From a virus: DNA of 57,350 nucleotides. Under the pieces are notes generated by a model. The model saw nothing but the letters and a program-made list of their open reading frames with translations, was not told the origin of the DNA and made no database searches. The DNA is taken from the IMG/VR virus record IMGVR_UViG_3300042564_001760, positions 1-57,350 of that record; one strand, given 5' to 3'. Shown here in pieces: positions 42,078 to 50,201 of this stretch. The position numbers and the translations under genes were made by a program. The stretch's first letter is position 1. Each line of letters starts with the position of its first letter.

Positions 42078-43889
42078 ATGCCATACATCATAAACAAATA
42101 TAACGGGTCAGAACTTGTTGTTCTTCAAGACGGAACTTTAGATACTTCTACAAGTATTGGGTTACTTGGTAGAAATTATGTGGGCTACGGTGAAGTACAG
42201 AACGAAAATTTTCTATTTCTTTTAGAAAATTTTGCCGGAACAAATCCTCCTGCTCGTGCGGTAGAAGGTCAAACCTGGTATGATAGTGTCAATAACAAAT
42301 TAAATACCTATGACGGCACCAATTGGGTGCCTGTGGGAGCTGCTACAGCTTTGGAAAATGCACCTTCTGGACCAACTGAAGGTGCTCTTTGGTATAAAAT
42401 TTCAACCAAACAATTGTATGTTTATTCTACTATATCAGGTTGGACGCTTGTAGGACCTGAGGGAGTATCTGGCTTTGGTGAAACACGGATCAAAGCAGCA
42501 ATTTTAAGAGATGTTAACAGTATCAATCATGCAGTGTTATTGGTATTGGTTAATGATGAAGTATTGTCCATACACAGTTCAGATACTTTTACAATCAATG
42601 CTTTAGACGCTATTATTGGTTTTAATGAATTACAAAAAGGTGTTACACTGTCAACAAACACCGTAATCAACGGTAATCTTTTAGGTAATTCGTCCACTGC
42701 CACTAGATTACAAAACGGAAGATTTATCAACGGTGCTTATTTTGATGGTAACAATGATATTACTATTACTGCTAATACTCCTGCTATCCTTACTAGAGGC
42801 ACATATTTAACAGGCAGTAATTTTAACGGCAGTGCAGCTGCCACTTGGTCAGTAGATGCATCGTCGATCAATACCATAGGTAAGGTAGTTGCTAGAGATA
42901 GCACAGGCAGTTTTGCAGGCGGCACAATCTCCGCAGATCAATTTATTGGACCATTAACAGGCAATGTTACTGCAATATCTGGTACTAGTTCATTTTATAG
43001 TCTTGTAGCTAACAATATACAGGGTTTTACTTTCAGCGGGCTTGCAGCGCAGGCCAGCACACTAGCGCCCGGACGAGCCATTAATGGTGTGCAGTTTAAC
43101 GGATCGCAAGATATTACAGTTACAGCCGCAGCTAACACCTTGAGTGGAACAACTCTAGCTGCTGGCATAATTGATTCATCGTTGACTTCGGTGGGAACAT
43201 TAGCAGGTGTCTCAGTTACTGATGCAGGAGCAACCATAGGAGATGCAGGAGAAATACATTTTTTTATAAATGGAAACGCTCCTACTTTAGCTATTACTAA
43301 TGGTCTGGGTCTTACAATCACTATCAATGATGCGTTTCAAACCGGCGATGAAGCAAGTTTTGAGTTTATTTCAAGCTCTGTAGCACTTGCTGCCGGCGGC
43401 ACATCAGATCCTACTTTTGTAGGAGATGCTAACAGTAAATGTAATATAGGACTACCGGGACGAACGTTTGGCAGCGTATATGCAGATATTTTTAACGGTG
43501 TTGCCACCAGCGCACAATATGCTGACTTGGCTGAAAATTACACAGCAGATGCAGAATATGCCCCGGGTACAGTGCTAGAATTTGGTGGTGAATTTGAAGT
43601 TACACTGGCACAAGATGGCACTAACAGAGTAGCAGGAGTTGTCACTACAAATCCTGCTTATTTAATGAACAGTAACTGTCAAGGAACATATGTGGCAGCT
43701 GTGGCTTTACAGGGAAGAACACCTTGTAAAGTTAGAGGCCTGATAAGAAAGGGCGATATGTTGATCAGCGGTGGAAACGGGTTTGCTAGAACTACCCAAA
43801 CTCTACAAATGGGCACTGTTATAGGCAAAGCACTGGGTGATTTCGATGGCATAGAAGGCATAATCGAAGTTGCTGTGGGTAGATTATAA
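42078..43889 (+). CDS. tail fibre paralogue 3 with C-terminal YADLAE domain
   Basis: 603 residues. The shared N-terminal module reads GYGEVQNENFLFLLENFAGT, GQTWYDSVNNKLNTYDG and GALWYKISTKQLYVYS. A repeated-strand shaft follows (RAINGVQFNGSQDITVTA-type units at about 205-235 and 330-365). The C-terminal ~130 residues start SAQYADLAENYTADAEYAPG and continue with VAGVVTTNPAYLMNS, VALQGRTPCKVRG and RKGDMLISGG. This end domain is shared with paralogue 4 and is common on aquatic phage fibres. It may be a trimerisation or tip domain. AAGGAG precedes the ATG but can be hidden in a hairpin. Confidence 0.8.
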   Translation: MPYIINKYNGSELVVLQDGTLDTSTSIGLLGRNYVGYGEVQNENFLFLLENFAGTNPPARAVEGQTWYDSVNNKLNTYDGTNWVPVGAATALENAPSGPTEGALWYKISTKQLYVYSTISGWTLVGPEGVSGFGETRIKAAILRDVNSINHAVLLVLVNDEVLSIHSSDTFTINALDAIIGFNELQKGVTLSTNTVINGNLLGNSSTATRLQNGRFINGAYFDGNNDITITANTPAILTRGTYLTGSNFNGSAAATWSVDASSINTIGKVVARDSTGSFAGGTISADQFIGPLTGNVTAISGTSSFYSLVANNIQGFTFSGLAAQASTLAPGRAINGVQFNGSQDITVTAAANTLSGTTLAAGIIDSSLTSVGTLAGVSVTDAGATIGDAGEIHFFINGNAPTLAITNGLGLTITINDAFQTGDEASFEFISSSVALAAGGTSDPTFVGDANSKCNIGLPGRTFGSVYADIFNGVATSAQYADLAENYTADAEYAPGTVLEFGGEFEVTLAQDGTNRVAGVVTTNPAYLMNSNCQGTYVAAVALQGRTPCKVRGLIRKGDMLISGGNGFARTTQTLQMGTVIGKALGDFDGIEGIIEVAVGRL

Positions 43890-43934
43890 TAAATCTACTC
43901 AGATAAATAATAGAATAATATTGGAGTAGATTGA
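43879..43934 (+). promoter_or_regulatory. candidate late-only translation switch before fibre 4
   Basis: AATCTACTC (43892-43900) is perfectly complementary to GAGTAGATT (43924-43932), a 9-bp stem that buries most of the GGAG (43923-43926) before ATG 43934. GATAAATA (43902-43909), a late box, lies in the loop. Late transcripts would start after the 5' arm and leave the site free. GTAGATT (43879-43885), at the end of the preceding gene, can also pair with AATCTAC (43892-43898), giving an alternative hairpin that ribosomes finishing that gene would open. Confidence 0.6.
43902..43909 (+). promoter_or_regulatory. T4-like late promoter box GATAAATA
   Basis: GATAAATA lies 24 bases before ATG 43934, inside the loop of the RBS-covering hairpin. 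Confidence 0.6.
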
Positions 43935-45682
43935 TGGCATATCAAGTAGACAAATTTAATGGCACGTTTTTAGTCTCAGTAGAAGACGGTACCATTGATA
44001 CCACTACTGATCTACGCTTCTTAGGTAAAAATTACGCAGGCTATGGCGAAGTACAGAACGAAAATTTCTTACACCTTTTAGAGAATTTTGCCAATACTTC
44101 TGCTCCACCGAGAGCTGTGTTAGGTCAAGTTTGGTACGACAGCACAAACAAAAAGATTAAATTCTATGACGGATCTAGGTTTAGAACATCTGGAGGATCT
44201 GAAGTTAGTGCAACAGCACCTTCTGGACTTGTTGCAGGTGATTTTTGGTTAGACACTACCACTGAGCAACTGTATGTATCTAATGGCACATCTTTTGTGC
44301 TGGTAGGACCGCAAATAGCAGAAGACCCCGGAGCCACAGCTGTAGAAGTGGTGGTAGTAAAAGATGTCAGTAACGTAAATCACACAATTATTAAATTTAC
44401 TGTTAGCAGCGATACGCAATATATAATGAGCAAGACTGCGTTTACATTGAATCCTTCAGTAAATCCTATTACCGGTTTTAGTGAAATCAAGAAAGGTCTT
44501 ACTTTAATCAATACTCCAACTACTGGAGTAACCACAGATGATCATATTCATTGGGGCACAGCTTCTAATGCATCTAAACTAGGAGGTTTTGCAGCCAGTG
44601 AATATCTTAGAAATACCAATGCACTGTTTCCAAACGGTGCAAAGTTTTATGATGTTGGTTACACCTTAGGTGACACTGATGACCTAAGAGTATTTGTTGA
44701 ATCCGGTGATCAACCGATTATTTCTAATCAACTAGGATCTTCTGGATCTCAAACAATCACTGTGAGAATTGTAACATCCGGCGGTGATAGGGACTATGTA
44801 TTTGGTGCAGATGCTATCTATCCAGCTGCAAACAATGCAAGAAATTTAGGCGCAACATCTGCAAGATGGGCCACAGTGTTTGCTACCACATTTAATGGGG
44901 CTCTTACTGGCAACGTCACTGGCAACGTCACTGGCAACGTTACTGGCAACGTCACTGGCTCAGTCAACGGATCGTTGACTGGTAATATAATTTCGTCCAC
45001 AGGAGTCACTGTATTAAATTCCGGTGCAGGTGCAGGTACAGCGGTATATGTGGGATCTGTAAACGGAACGGCCAGTAATGCCTTGCAATTGAATAATAAA
45101 ATACAAGATGTTACTGCTGCTGCCGATACCATTGCGCTAAGAGATGCTAGTGGTAATCTAGTGGCCAATCAATTCACCGGCACAGCTACCCAAGCAGACA
45201 CACTATTGTGGAGCGGCTCGTATAGAACAGCAGCTAGTACTTCAACAGCTAACACTGTTGTGATTAGGGATGCAAGTTCTAACATTTATTGTAATGTTTT
45301 AAATGGAACTGCTACTTCAGCACAGTATGCTGACCTTGCAGAAAAGTACCTAACAGATCAAGAATACGATACCGGCACAGTGGTAGTTGTCGGCGGCGAA
45401 AAAGAAGTCACTGCTAGCACTTGGGGTAAACGTGCTATTGGTGTAGTAAGTGCTAATCCTGCATTTATGATGAATCGAGATCTAGAAGGCGGTACATATA
45501 TTGCCCTTAAAGGTCGAGTTCCAGTAAAAGTAATAGGATCAGTTAAAAAGGGAGACAATCTAATAGCAGCCAATGACGGTTGTGCTTCTGTAGCAGTTCA
45601 CCATTCCAGTGAAGTGTTTGCAGTGGCATTAGAATCTAATAGCGATACAAGTGTGAAACTTGTTGAAGCTGTAATATTGTAA
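43934..45682 (+). CDS. tail fibre paralogue 4 with GNVT repeat and YADLAE domain
   Basis: 582 residues from ATG 43934; a TTG three bases upstream is in frame but GGAG spacing favours the ATG. The shared N-terminal module is GYGEVQNENFLHLLENFANT, GQVWYDSTNKKIKFYDG and GDFWLDTTTEQLYVSNG. At about 325-343 a TGNV tetrapeptide repeat is encoded by four 12-base units. The C-terminal ~125 residues begin SAQYADLAEKYLTDQEYDTG and match the end of paralogue 3, with KGRVPVKVIGSVKKGDNL. Shared ends with divergent middles suggest exchange of shaft modules between fibre genes. Confidence 0.8.
   Translation: MAYQVDKFNGTFLVSVEDGTIDTTTDLRFLGKNYAGYGEVQNENFLHLLENFANTSAPPRAVLGQVWYDSTNKKIKFYDGSRFRTSGGSEVSATAPSGLVAGDFWLDTTTEQLYVSNGTSFVLVGPQIAEDPGATAVEVVVVKDVSNVNHTIIKFTVSSDTQYIMSKTAFTLNPSVNPITGFSEIKKGLTLINTPTTGVTTDDHIHWGTASNASKLGGFAASEYLRNTNALFPNGAKFYDVGYTLGDTDDLRVFVESGDQPIISNQLGSSGSQTITVRIVTSGGDRDYVFGADAIYPAANNARNLGATSARWATVFATTFNGALTGNVTGNVTGNVTGNVTGSVNGSLTGNIISSTGVTVLNSGAGAGTAVYVGSVNGTASNALQLNNKIQDVTAAADTIALRDASGNLVANQFTGTATQADTLLWSGSYRTAASTSTANTVVIRDASSNIYCNVLNGTATSAQYADLAEKYLTDQEYDTGTVVVVGGEKEVTASTWGKRAIGVVSANPAFMMNRDLEGGTYIALKGRVPVKVIGSVKKGDNLIAANDGCASVAVHHSSEVFAVALESNSDTSVKLVEAVIL
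44906..44965 (+). repeat. 12-base tandem repeat in fibre gene
   Basis: Four units of ACTGGCAACGTC run from 44906 to 44953; one differs at a single base (unit 3 ends GTT). A decayed fifth, ACTGGCTCAGTC, follows to 44965. Each unit encodes Thr-Gly-Asn-Val, so changes in copy number keep the frame and alter shaft length. Confidence 0.9.
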
Positions 45683-45691
45683 GGATTTAAA

Positions 45692-46579
45692 ATGGCTGCA
45701 GGTACAGGATCAATAATTGAAGCAGTAGACTATAATACAATAAGAACAAAAATTATTGGTATTATGGGAACAGGAGCCGGCCAATCGGGCTACGGCCAAA
45801 CACTGTTAAGTTCGGCTGTGGCCTTTGGCAATACAGTGACAAAAGTACAATGGGACAATTTGAGATTTGACATATTCAACGCTAGACTTCATCAAGATGG
45901 CTTATCACCAACTATTGTCAATGCAGTATCAGGGCAACCTGTGAGATTTGGTGCAGGACATCCCAACAATCAATACAACACTCAAGCAGATACTGCAATT
46001 GCAAATAAATTTAATATAGGCACTGGCCAATTTGTTGTTGAGTCAGCCACGTCGGCTACTCGTTCTACAGCATGGAATTCAAGTCTTACAGCAACAGTTA
46101 CAGTGACTTTTTCCACAGCTGATCAAGCTCGTCACTTTTTTAACAGCGGCAGCAAGGTAAGGTGTGCAAGTTCTAGAACAGGTGGTACAGCAAGTCCACA
46201 AAATTCTTCATGGTCAAATATACTAGATACTGCTGGTACAGTGGCTTTTGGTGGAAATACCGCAGTATTGAATTTTTATAATTTGACAAATAGTTATCAA
46301 ACATTTTTTAACTTGACCTCTAGTGCTCCGTATTCAGCAAATCAATATAGAATCGAAGTGGTTTCAAATGTGGCTGACAACAGTGTGGGCGGCGCAACTG
46401 TTTTGACCTTTAGAGTCACGTATACTGATACCTATTCGAATTCTCCAGATAACGTTGATGGTACATTGACTCTTACTGTAGATGAATTAAGAGCATCAGG
46501 TACACTGCAACCATTAGGGACTGGGCCATTTGTTATAACAAGACCCGGTTACTCCATCTCTGGTATATCTGGCTCTTAA
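45692..46579 (+). CDS. virion structural protein, paralogue A
   Basis: 295 residues. It starts with a helix-turn segment (IEAVDYNTIRTKIIGIMG, then GYGQTLLSS and VQWDNLRFDIFNARLHQDG) that probably anchors it, followed by a beta-rich body. Recognisable blocks are SATRSTAWNSS, ARHFFNSGSKVRCASSRTGG and NLTNSYQTFFNLTSSAPYS. It ends FVITRPGYSISGISGS. The downstream gene has the same layout and nearly the same blocks, so the two arose by duplication. Such proteins occur in aquatic T4-like phages beside the fibres. A fibre tip, adaptor or head decoration role is possible. AAGGA precedes the ATG. Confidence 0.75.
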   Translation: MAAGTGSIIEAVDYNTIRTKIIGIMGTGAGQSGYGQTLLSSAVAFGNTVTKVQWDNLRFDIFNARLHQDGLSPTIVNAVSGQPVRFGAGHPNNQYNTQADTAIANKFNIGTGQFVVESATSATRSTAWNSSLTATVTVTFSTADQARHFFNSGSKVRCASSRTGGTASPQNSSWSNILDTAGTVAFGGNTAVLNFYNLTNSYQTFFNLTSSAPYSANQYRIEVVSNVADNSVGGATVLTFRVTYTDTYSNSPDNVDGTLTLTVDELRASGTLQPLGTGPFVITRPGYSISGISGS

Positions 46580-46585
46580 CACCCG

Positions 46586-46593
46586 TATAAATA
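46586..46593 (+). promoter_or_regulatory. T4-type late promoter box TATAAATA
   Basis: A perfect TATAAATA lies 27 bases before ATG 46621, with AAGGA (46611-46615) as ribosome-binding site. TAGTC at 46592-46596 can pair with GACTA at 46614-46618, weakly repeating the RBS-hairpin pattern seen at the fibre genes. Confidence 0.75.
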
Positions 46594-46620
46594 GTCTTAT
46601 GAAAAGGATTAAGGACTACA

Positions 46621-47526
46621 ATGGCTGTTAATGATCTTATAAAGACCACAGACTACAATAATCTACGTGCCAACATAATTGATATCATTGGCAACGGTTC
46701 AGCTACCTATGGATACGGTCAAACTTTGCAGAGTTCAGCCAAATCTACCCACGAAAAGATTAGTCAAACTGATTGGGATTTACTTCGATTTGATATTGTA
46801 AATGCAAGAACACATCAAGATGGAGTAGCACCAACAATCACAGATATCGATGAAGGTCAACTTTTATCTTTTAGTAATAACACTCAGTATAGCGGAGTAA
46901 TTACGCCTGCCGTAACAAATAGATTCAATATAGGTTCAGGTAGATTTTTGACTGAAAGTGCAGTGAGTTCTACCAGGTCCACACAATGGAATAGTTTAGT
47001 TGTGTGTGAAGTCACAGCAACTTTCGCCAATGCCAATCTATGTCGTTGGTTTTTTAACAGCGGAGGACAGATTAGAATTCAATCTTCTAGAATCGACGGA
47101 GCCGGCACTGCTCAAAACAATGATTGGTCTAATTTAACCACCACCGCCGGAATGCAAGCATTTGGAAGTCAAACACCGTCTGCTGGATTTAGTCCAATGA
47201 ACGGTCAAAATTTTTATAGATTAACTAACTCTTATCAAAATTTCTATACTTTATCTTCATCCGCCCCATATTCGTCAAATAGTTATAATTTAGATGCCAA
47301 GTGTGATGTTGCAGATAATTCTGCTGGTACAGCTACCACGGTGTTTATCCGAGTTAGATTTGTTGACAATTACACTGATCCAGGAGCACCAGGCCCCGAC
47401 GACATTATCGACGGAACACTAACAGTTACAGTTACTGAAAAAAGAGCCACAGGATCTTTAGTTCCATCTGGAACCTTCACTATCACTAGACCCACATATT
47501 CAATCACCGCAATCGGCGGAACATAA
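46621..47526 (+). CDS. virion structural protein, paralogue B
   Basis: 301 residues, clearly paralogous to the preceding gene. Matching blocks are TTDYNNLRANIIDIIGNG, GYGQTLQSSAKS, WDLLRFDIVNARTHQDG, STRSTQWNSL, CRWFFNSGGQIRIQSSR, RLTNSYQNFYTLSSSAPYS and the end TFTITRPTYSITAIGGT. Similarity spans the whole length, so this is a tandem duplication with substantial divergence. Unlike paralogue A it has its own perfect late box and a longer leader, so the two may be made at different levels. Role as for paralogue A: virion surface or tail-tip structure, not settled. Confidence 0.75.
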   Translation: MAVNDLIKTTDYNNLRANIIDIIGNGSATYGYGQTLQSSAKSTHEKISQTDWDLLRFDIVNARTHQDGVAPTITDIDEGQLLSFSNNTQYSGVITPAVTNRFNIGSGRFLTESAVSSTRSTQWNSLVVCEVTATFANANLCRWFFNSGGQIRIQSSRIDGAGTAQNNDWSNLTTTAGMQAFGSQTPSAGFSPMNGQNFYRLTNSYQNFYTLSSSAPYSSNSYNLDAKCDVADNSAGTATTVFIRVRFVDNYTDPGAPGPDDIIDGTLTVTVTEKRATGSLVPSGTFTITRPTYSITAIGGT

Positions 47527-47544
47527 TTTTTCATCGATGACAGC

Positions 47545-47563
47545 AGCATATAAATAATATGCT
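47545..47563 (+). promoter_or_regulatory. late promoter box inside a perfect inverted repeat
   Basis: TATAAATA (47549-47556) is embedded in the inverted repeat AGCATAT / ATATGCT (47545-47551 and 47557-47563, 5-base loop). The ATG follows at 47583 with GAGG between. The symmetry could be a protein-binding site, an RNA hairpin in read-through transcripts, or chance in AT-rich DNA. Confidence 0.55.
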
Positions 47564-47582
47564 ACTATAACTGAGGATGATT

Positions 47583-47933
47583 ATGGACGACCGTTTACAA
47601 ACTGCATTGGATTTTTCTAAGTATCGCCAAACACTTTCGATACAACGAAGGCTTCTAAAAGAAAAACTACAAGCTAAATTAACCTATGGCACTGCCGGTG
47701 GCATTTTTTACATTGATCATTCTTTAATTTCTTTTGTACAATTATGTATTGATCAAGGGAGAGTATCTGGTATACCGTTAATTGATAGCAATGAAAATCC
47801 TGTCCTAATCGATGACTTAATTAAATTTCGAGATGAAATTTTTGATAGATATTTCTCAGCTAGTTTCCAATATATGAGCGAATATGACGCTATTAAAAAA
47901 AGTAGAACAGTTGAAAAATTAGTAGATTTATGA
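47583..47933 (+). CDS. small conserved hypothetical protein after fibre genes
   Basis: 116 residues. ATG 47583 is preferred to an in-frame ATG at 47577 because GAGG (47573-47576) is better spaced. The sequence is MDDRLQTALDFSKYRQTLSI, a basic helix LLKEKLQAKLTY, FYIDHSLISFVQLCIDQGR, IPLIDSNENPVLIDDL, and a C-terminal helix with YFSASFQYMSEYDAIKKSR. The pattern is conserved, from memory, next to fibre genes of aquatic T4-like phages. It may be a fibre assembly helper, but nothing in the sequence shows that. The stop overlaps the ATG of the next gene. Confidence 0.75.
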   Translation: MDDRLQTALDFSKYRQTLSIQRRLLKEKLQAKLTYGTAGGIFYIDHSLISFVQLCIDQGRVSGIPLIDSNENPVLIDDLIKFRDEIFDRYFSASFQYMSEYDAIKKSRTVEKLVDL

Positions 47934-48787
47934 AAAGAGGAATATTAATATTTGCTCACAACAGCAGAGACGTCGATTATGCTTTAATGTCTTTGGTATC
48001 TGCAAAGTTTGCAAAAGCAAATTTACAAGTTCCTGTATCTTTAGTAGTTGATAAATTTACTGTGGAATGGATGCAGACATCTAATATCTATAATCTTTCT
48101 CAGGAAATTTTTGATAAAATTATAGAAATTGAAAAACCAGTAACTCAAAATACTCGTGTGTTACACGATGGATATACTTCTAAAACAGTTCCTTTTGTAA
48201 ATTCAAATAGGGCTTCAGTTTGGGATCTTACTCCATATGACAGAACATTATTAATAGACAGTGATTTTTTGATAATGTCTGACAGACTCGAAGAGTATTG
48301 GGAAGTTGATTCGAGTGTAATGTTATCTTCATCTATGCAAGATGTTAGGGGAGATAGGAAAGGTATTTTAGATTCTTGGGTGTCTGAAACTGGAATTGCC
48401 TTATATTGGGCTACCACAGTGATGTTTACTAAGAATAATGAATCTAAAATATTTTTTGATCTAGTAGATGTTATTAGAACAAACTACAATTATTTTGCAG
48501 ACTTATTTAGATTTAATCCTAAACAATACAGAAATGACATTGCTTTTAGTATAGCAAAGCATATGCTAAATGGCTTTGAAACTAGAGGAGAAAATCTTCC
48601 TCCGATACTAACATTATTAGATAAAGACCTAATTCATTCTATTGACAAAAATCAACTGCGTGTTTATCTAAATGACAATATGTCTGAGGATCATGTGGTT
48701 ATTGCATCAATCAAAGATTTAGATGTTCACGTAATGAATAAACAAAGCATAATTAGGAATGCAAAAGAATTTTTGGAAATACTATGA
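47930..48787 (+). CDS. glycosyltransferase-like protein (GT-A, DSD motif)
   Basis: 285 residues, no membrane segment. It opens with a Rossmann-like strand (MKRGILIFAHNSRDVDYALMS), a second strand VPVSLVVDKFT, then YDRTLLIDSDFLIM. The DSD is in the place of the GT-A metal-binding DxD motif. After it come SMQDVRGDRKG, TTVMFTKNNESKIFFDLVDV, and NDIAFSIAKHMLNG, which resembles the acceptor-side motif of such enzymes. Likely a nucleotide-sugar-dependent transferase acting in the cytoplasm. Start overlaps the previous stop and the stop overlaps the next start, so it lies in a tight operon with three related proteins. Target (fibre protein, DNA or host glycan) unknown. Confidence 0.65.
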   Translation: MKRGILIFAHNSRDVDYALMSLVSAKFAKANLQVPVSLVVDKFTVEWMQTSNIYNLSQEIFDKIIEIEKPVTQNTRVLHDGYTSKTVPFVNSNRASVWDLTPYDRTLLIDSDFLIMSDRLEEYWEVDSSVMLSSSMQDVRGDRKGILDSWVSETGIALYWATTVMFTKNNESKIFFDLVDVIRTNYNYFADLFRFNPKQYRNDIAFSIAKHMLNGFETRGENLPPILTLLDKDLIHSIDKNQLRVYLNDNMSEDHVVIASIKDLDVHVMNKQSIIRNAKEFLEIL

Positions 48788-49623
48788 CTTTTGGATATCT
48801 TATTGTAGTTTCTAAAAACGATTCGGTTGATTATTTAAAATTGGCCTATGCTCTAGCATTAAGCATTAAAAATACTCAACAAAAAGGATTTGACAAAGTA
48901 GCATTAGTAACCGATAATATTGAAGATGTTAAAAAACTAAAAAGTTCCTGGGTGTTTGATAAAATTATTGAATGGAATCAAGAAACTTTTTGGGATGGTC
49001 GAAGTTGGATGGATAAATTAAGTCCTTGGGATCACACTATATGTCTAGATGCAGACATGTTGTTTTTTAGAGACTGCAGACATTGGGTTGAATACTTTAT
49101 TGAGAACACTGAATTATATATTCCCAACAAGGCGTATACCTATCGCGGAGAACTTGTAAAAGATTCATATTATAGAAAAACATTTGAACGTAACGATCTA
49201 CCTAATTTATATTCTTTTTATACATTCTTTAAAAAAGATTCTAAACTAGCTGAAGAATTCTTTTTACTAGGTAGGTATATTTTAAAAAATCCTAATGAAT
49301 TTAAAAATCTATTTCTAGAAAATTATCTTCCAAAAGTTGTAGGCACAGACGAAGCATTTTCTCTAGCTGCAAAAATTTTAGACATTCAAGATGATATAAG
49401 CTATGATTTAGAATTTCCCAAGGTAGTACATTTAAAACCAATGATACAAAATTGGCCGTGGCCTGCTGATAAAGTTTCTGATCATGTTGGATTTTATTTT
49501 GATCTGCAAGGTAAATTAAAAATTGGAAATTATCAGCAACAGGATATTGTTCATTACAACGAAAAAAATTACATAACCGACGAAATCACTAACATTTTAG
49601 AGGAAATATTATGGAAGAAATAA
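48784..49623 (+). CDS. glycosyltransferase-like protein (GT-A, DAD motif)
   Basis: 279 residues. The layout parallels the preceding gene: FGYLIVVSKNDSVDYLKLAYALALSI, then FDKVALVTDNIEDVKKL, a WMDKLSPWDHTICLDADMLFF segment with the DxD motif (DAD), and LYSFYTFFKKDSKLAEEFF. KVVGTDEAFSLAAKIL and a late KVVHLKPMIQNWPWP stretch follow, as in glycogenin-like GT-A enzymes. It is distantly related to its neighbour rather than a recent copy. ATG overlaps the previous stop (ATGA). Sugar and acceptor cannot be read from the sequence. Confidence 0.65.
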   Translation: MTFGYLIVVSKNDSVDYLKLAYALALSIKNTQQKGFDKVALVTDNIEDVKKLKSSWVFDKIIEWNQETFWDGRSWMDKLSPWDHTICLDADMLFFRDCRHWVEYFIENTELYIPNKAYTYRGELVKDSYYRKTFERNDLPNLYSFYTFFKKDSKLAEEFFLLGRYILKNPNEFKNLFLENYLPKVVGTDEAFSLAAKILDIQDDISYDLEFPKVVHLKPMIQNWPWPADKVSDHVGFYFDLQGKLKIGNYQQQDIVHYNEKNYITDEITNILEEILWKK

Positions 49624-50201
49624 TTGATTTTGACAGTTGGTTACAACAATATACTGCACCACAAGTAGAATACTGGGCAATTTTTGAACCTACTACTGGT
49701 GAAGTCACTGGAATTTATCCCGATCCTGCTGCTGATGATAAACAATATAAAATAAAAATTGATAGCGATCTGGCAGAAGATATACATAACGGAATAATTC
49801 AAATGAGTTCTTGTTTTGTAGATATAGATTCCGAAACAATTGAAATTGTTACTAAGCACAGTCTTATTAAAATTGACGATGTTTTGCATAGAGTAATTGA
49901 TAAAAAATATAGGGCAACTCAAAAAAATGATATTATTATTCAATTTAACGAATTAGAAAATAAAATAATTTTTGTTTTATACAGTTCAACTAACACTAGA
50001 AAAATACATCGGGACGGCAGTACTGAAATGCAGTTTTTTATCACCTCCTATAATGATCCACATAATCTTTACCAAACAATAACTTTTCAACTAAAAGATT
50101 TAGAACAAGGTTCTAAAGAATTTATATACACTGGCCCCCACAAACGATTTAGTATTTTTACAAGAAGAATATTAAAAAATTATGTTTTTGAAAAAATATG
50201 A
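49611..50201 (+). CDS. hypothetical protein within glycosyltransferase operon
   Basis: 196 residues, acidic N-terminus, no signal or membrane segment. Begins MEEIIDFDSWLQQYTAPQVE and then YWAIFEPTTGEVTGIYPDP, a strand-turn motif. The middle is hydrophobic/charged beta-rich (IDSETIEIVTKHSLIKIDDV), and the end (KFI-like strands, FSIFTRRILKNYVF) is basic. It overlaps the preceding stop by 13 bases and the following ATG by 4 bases, so its translation is tied to both neighbours. I do not recognise the family. Position suggests a partner or acceptor of the surrounding glycosyltransferase-like proteins. Confidence 0.65.
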   Translation: MEEIIDFDSWLQQYTAPQVEYWAIFEPTTGEVTGIYPDPAADDKQYKIKIDSDLAEDIHNGIIQMSSCFVDIDSETIEIVTKHSLIKIDDVLHRVIDKKYRATQKNDIIIQFNELENKIIFVLYSSTNTRKIHRDGSTEMQFFITSYNDPHNLYQTITFQLKDLEQGSKEFIYTGPHKRFSIFTRRILKNYVFEKI

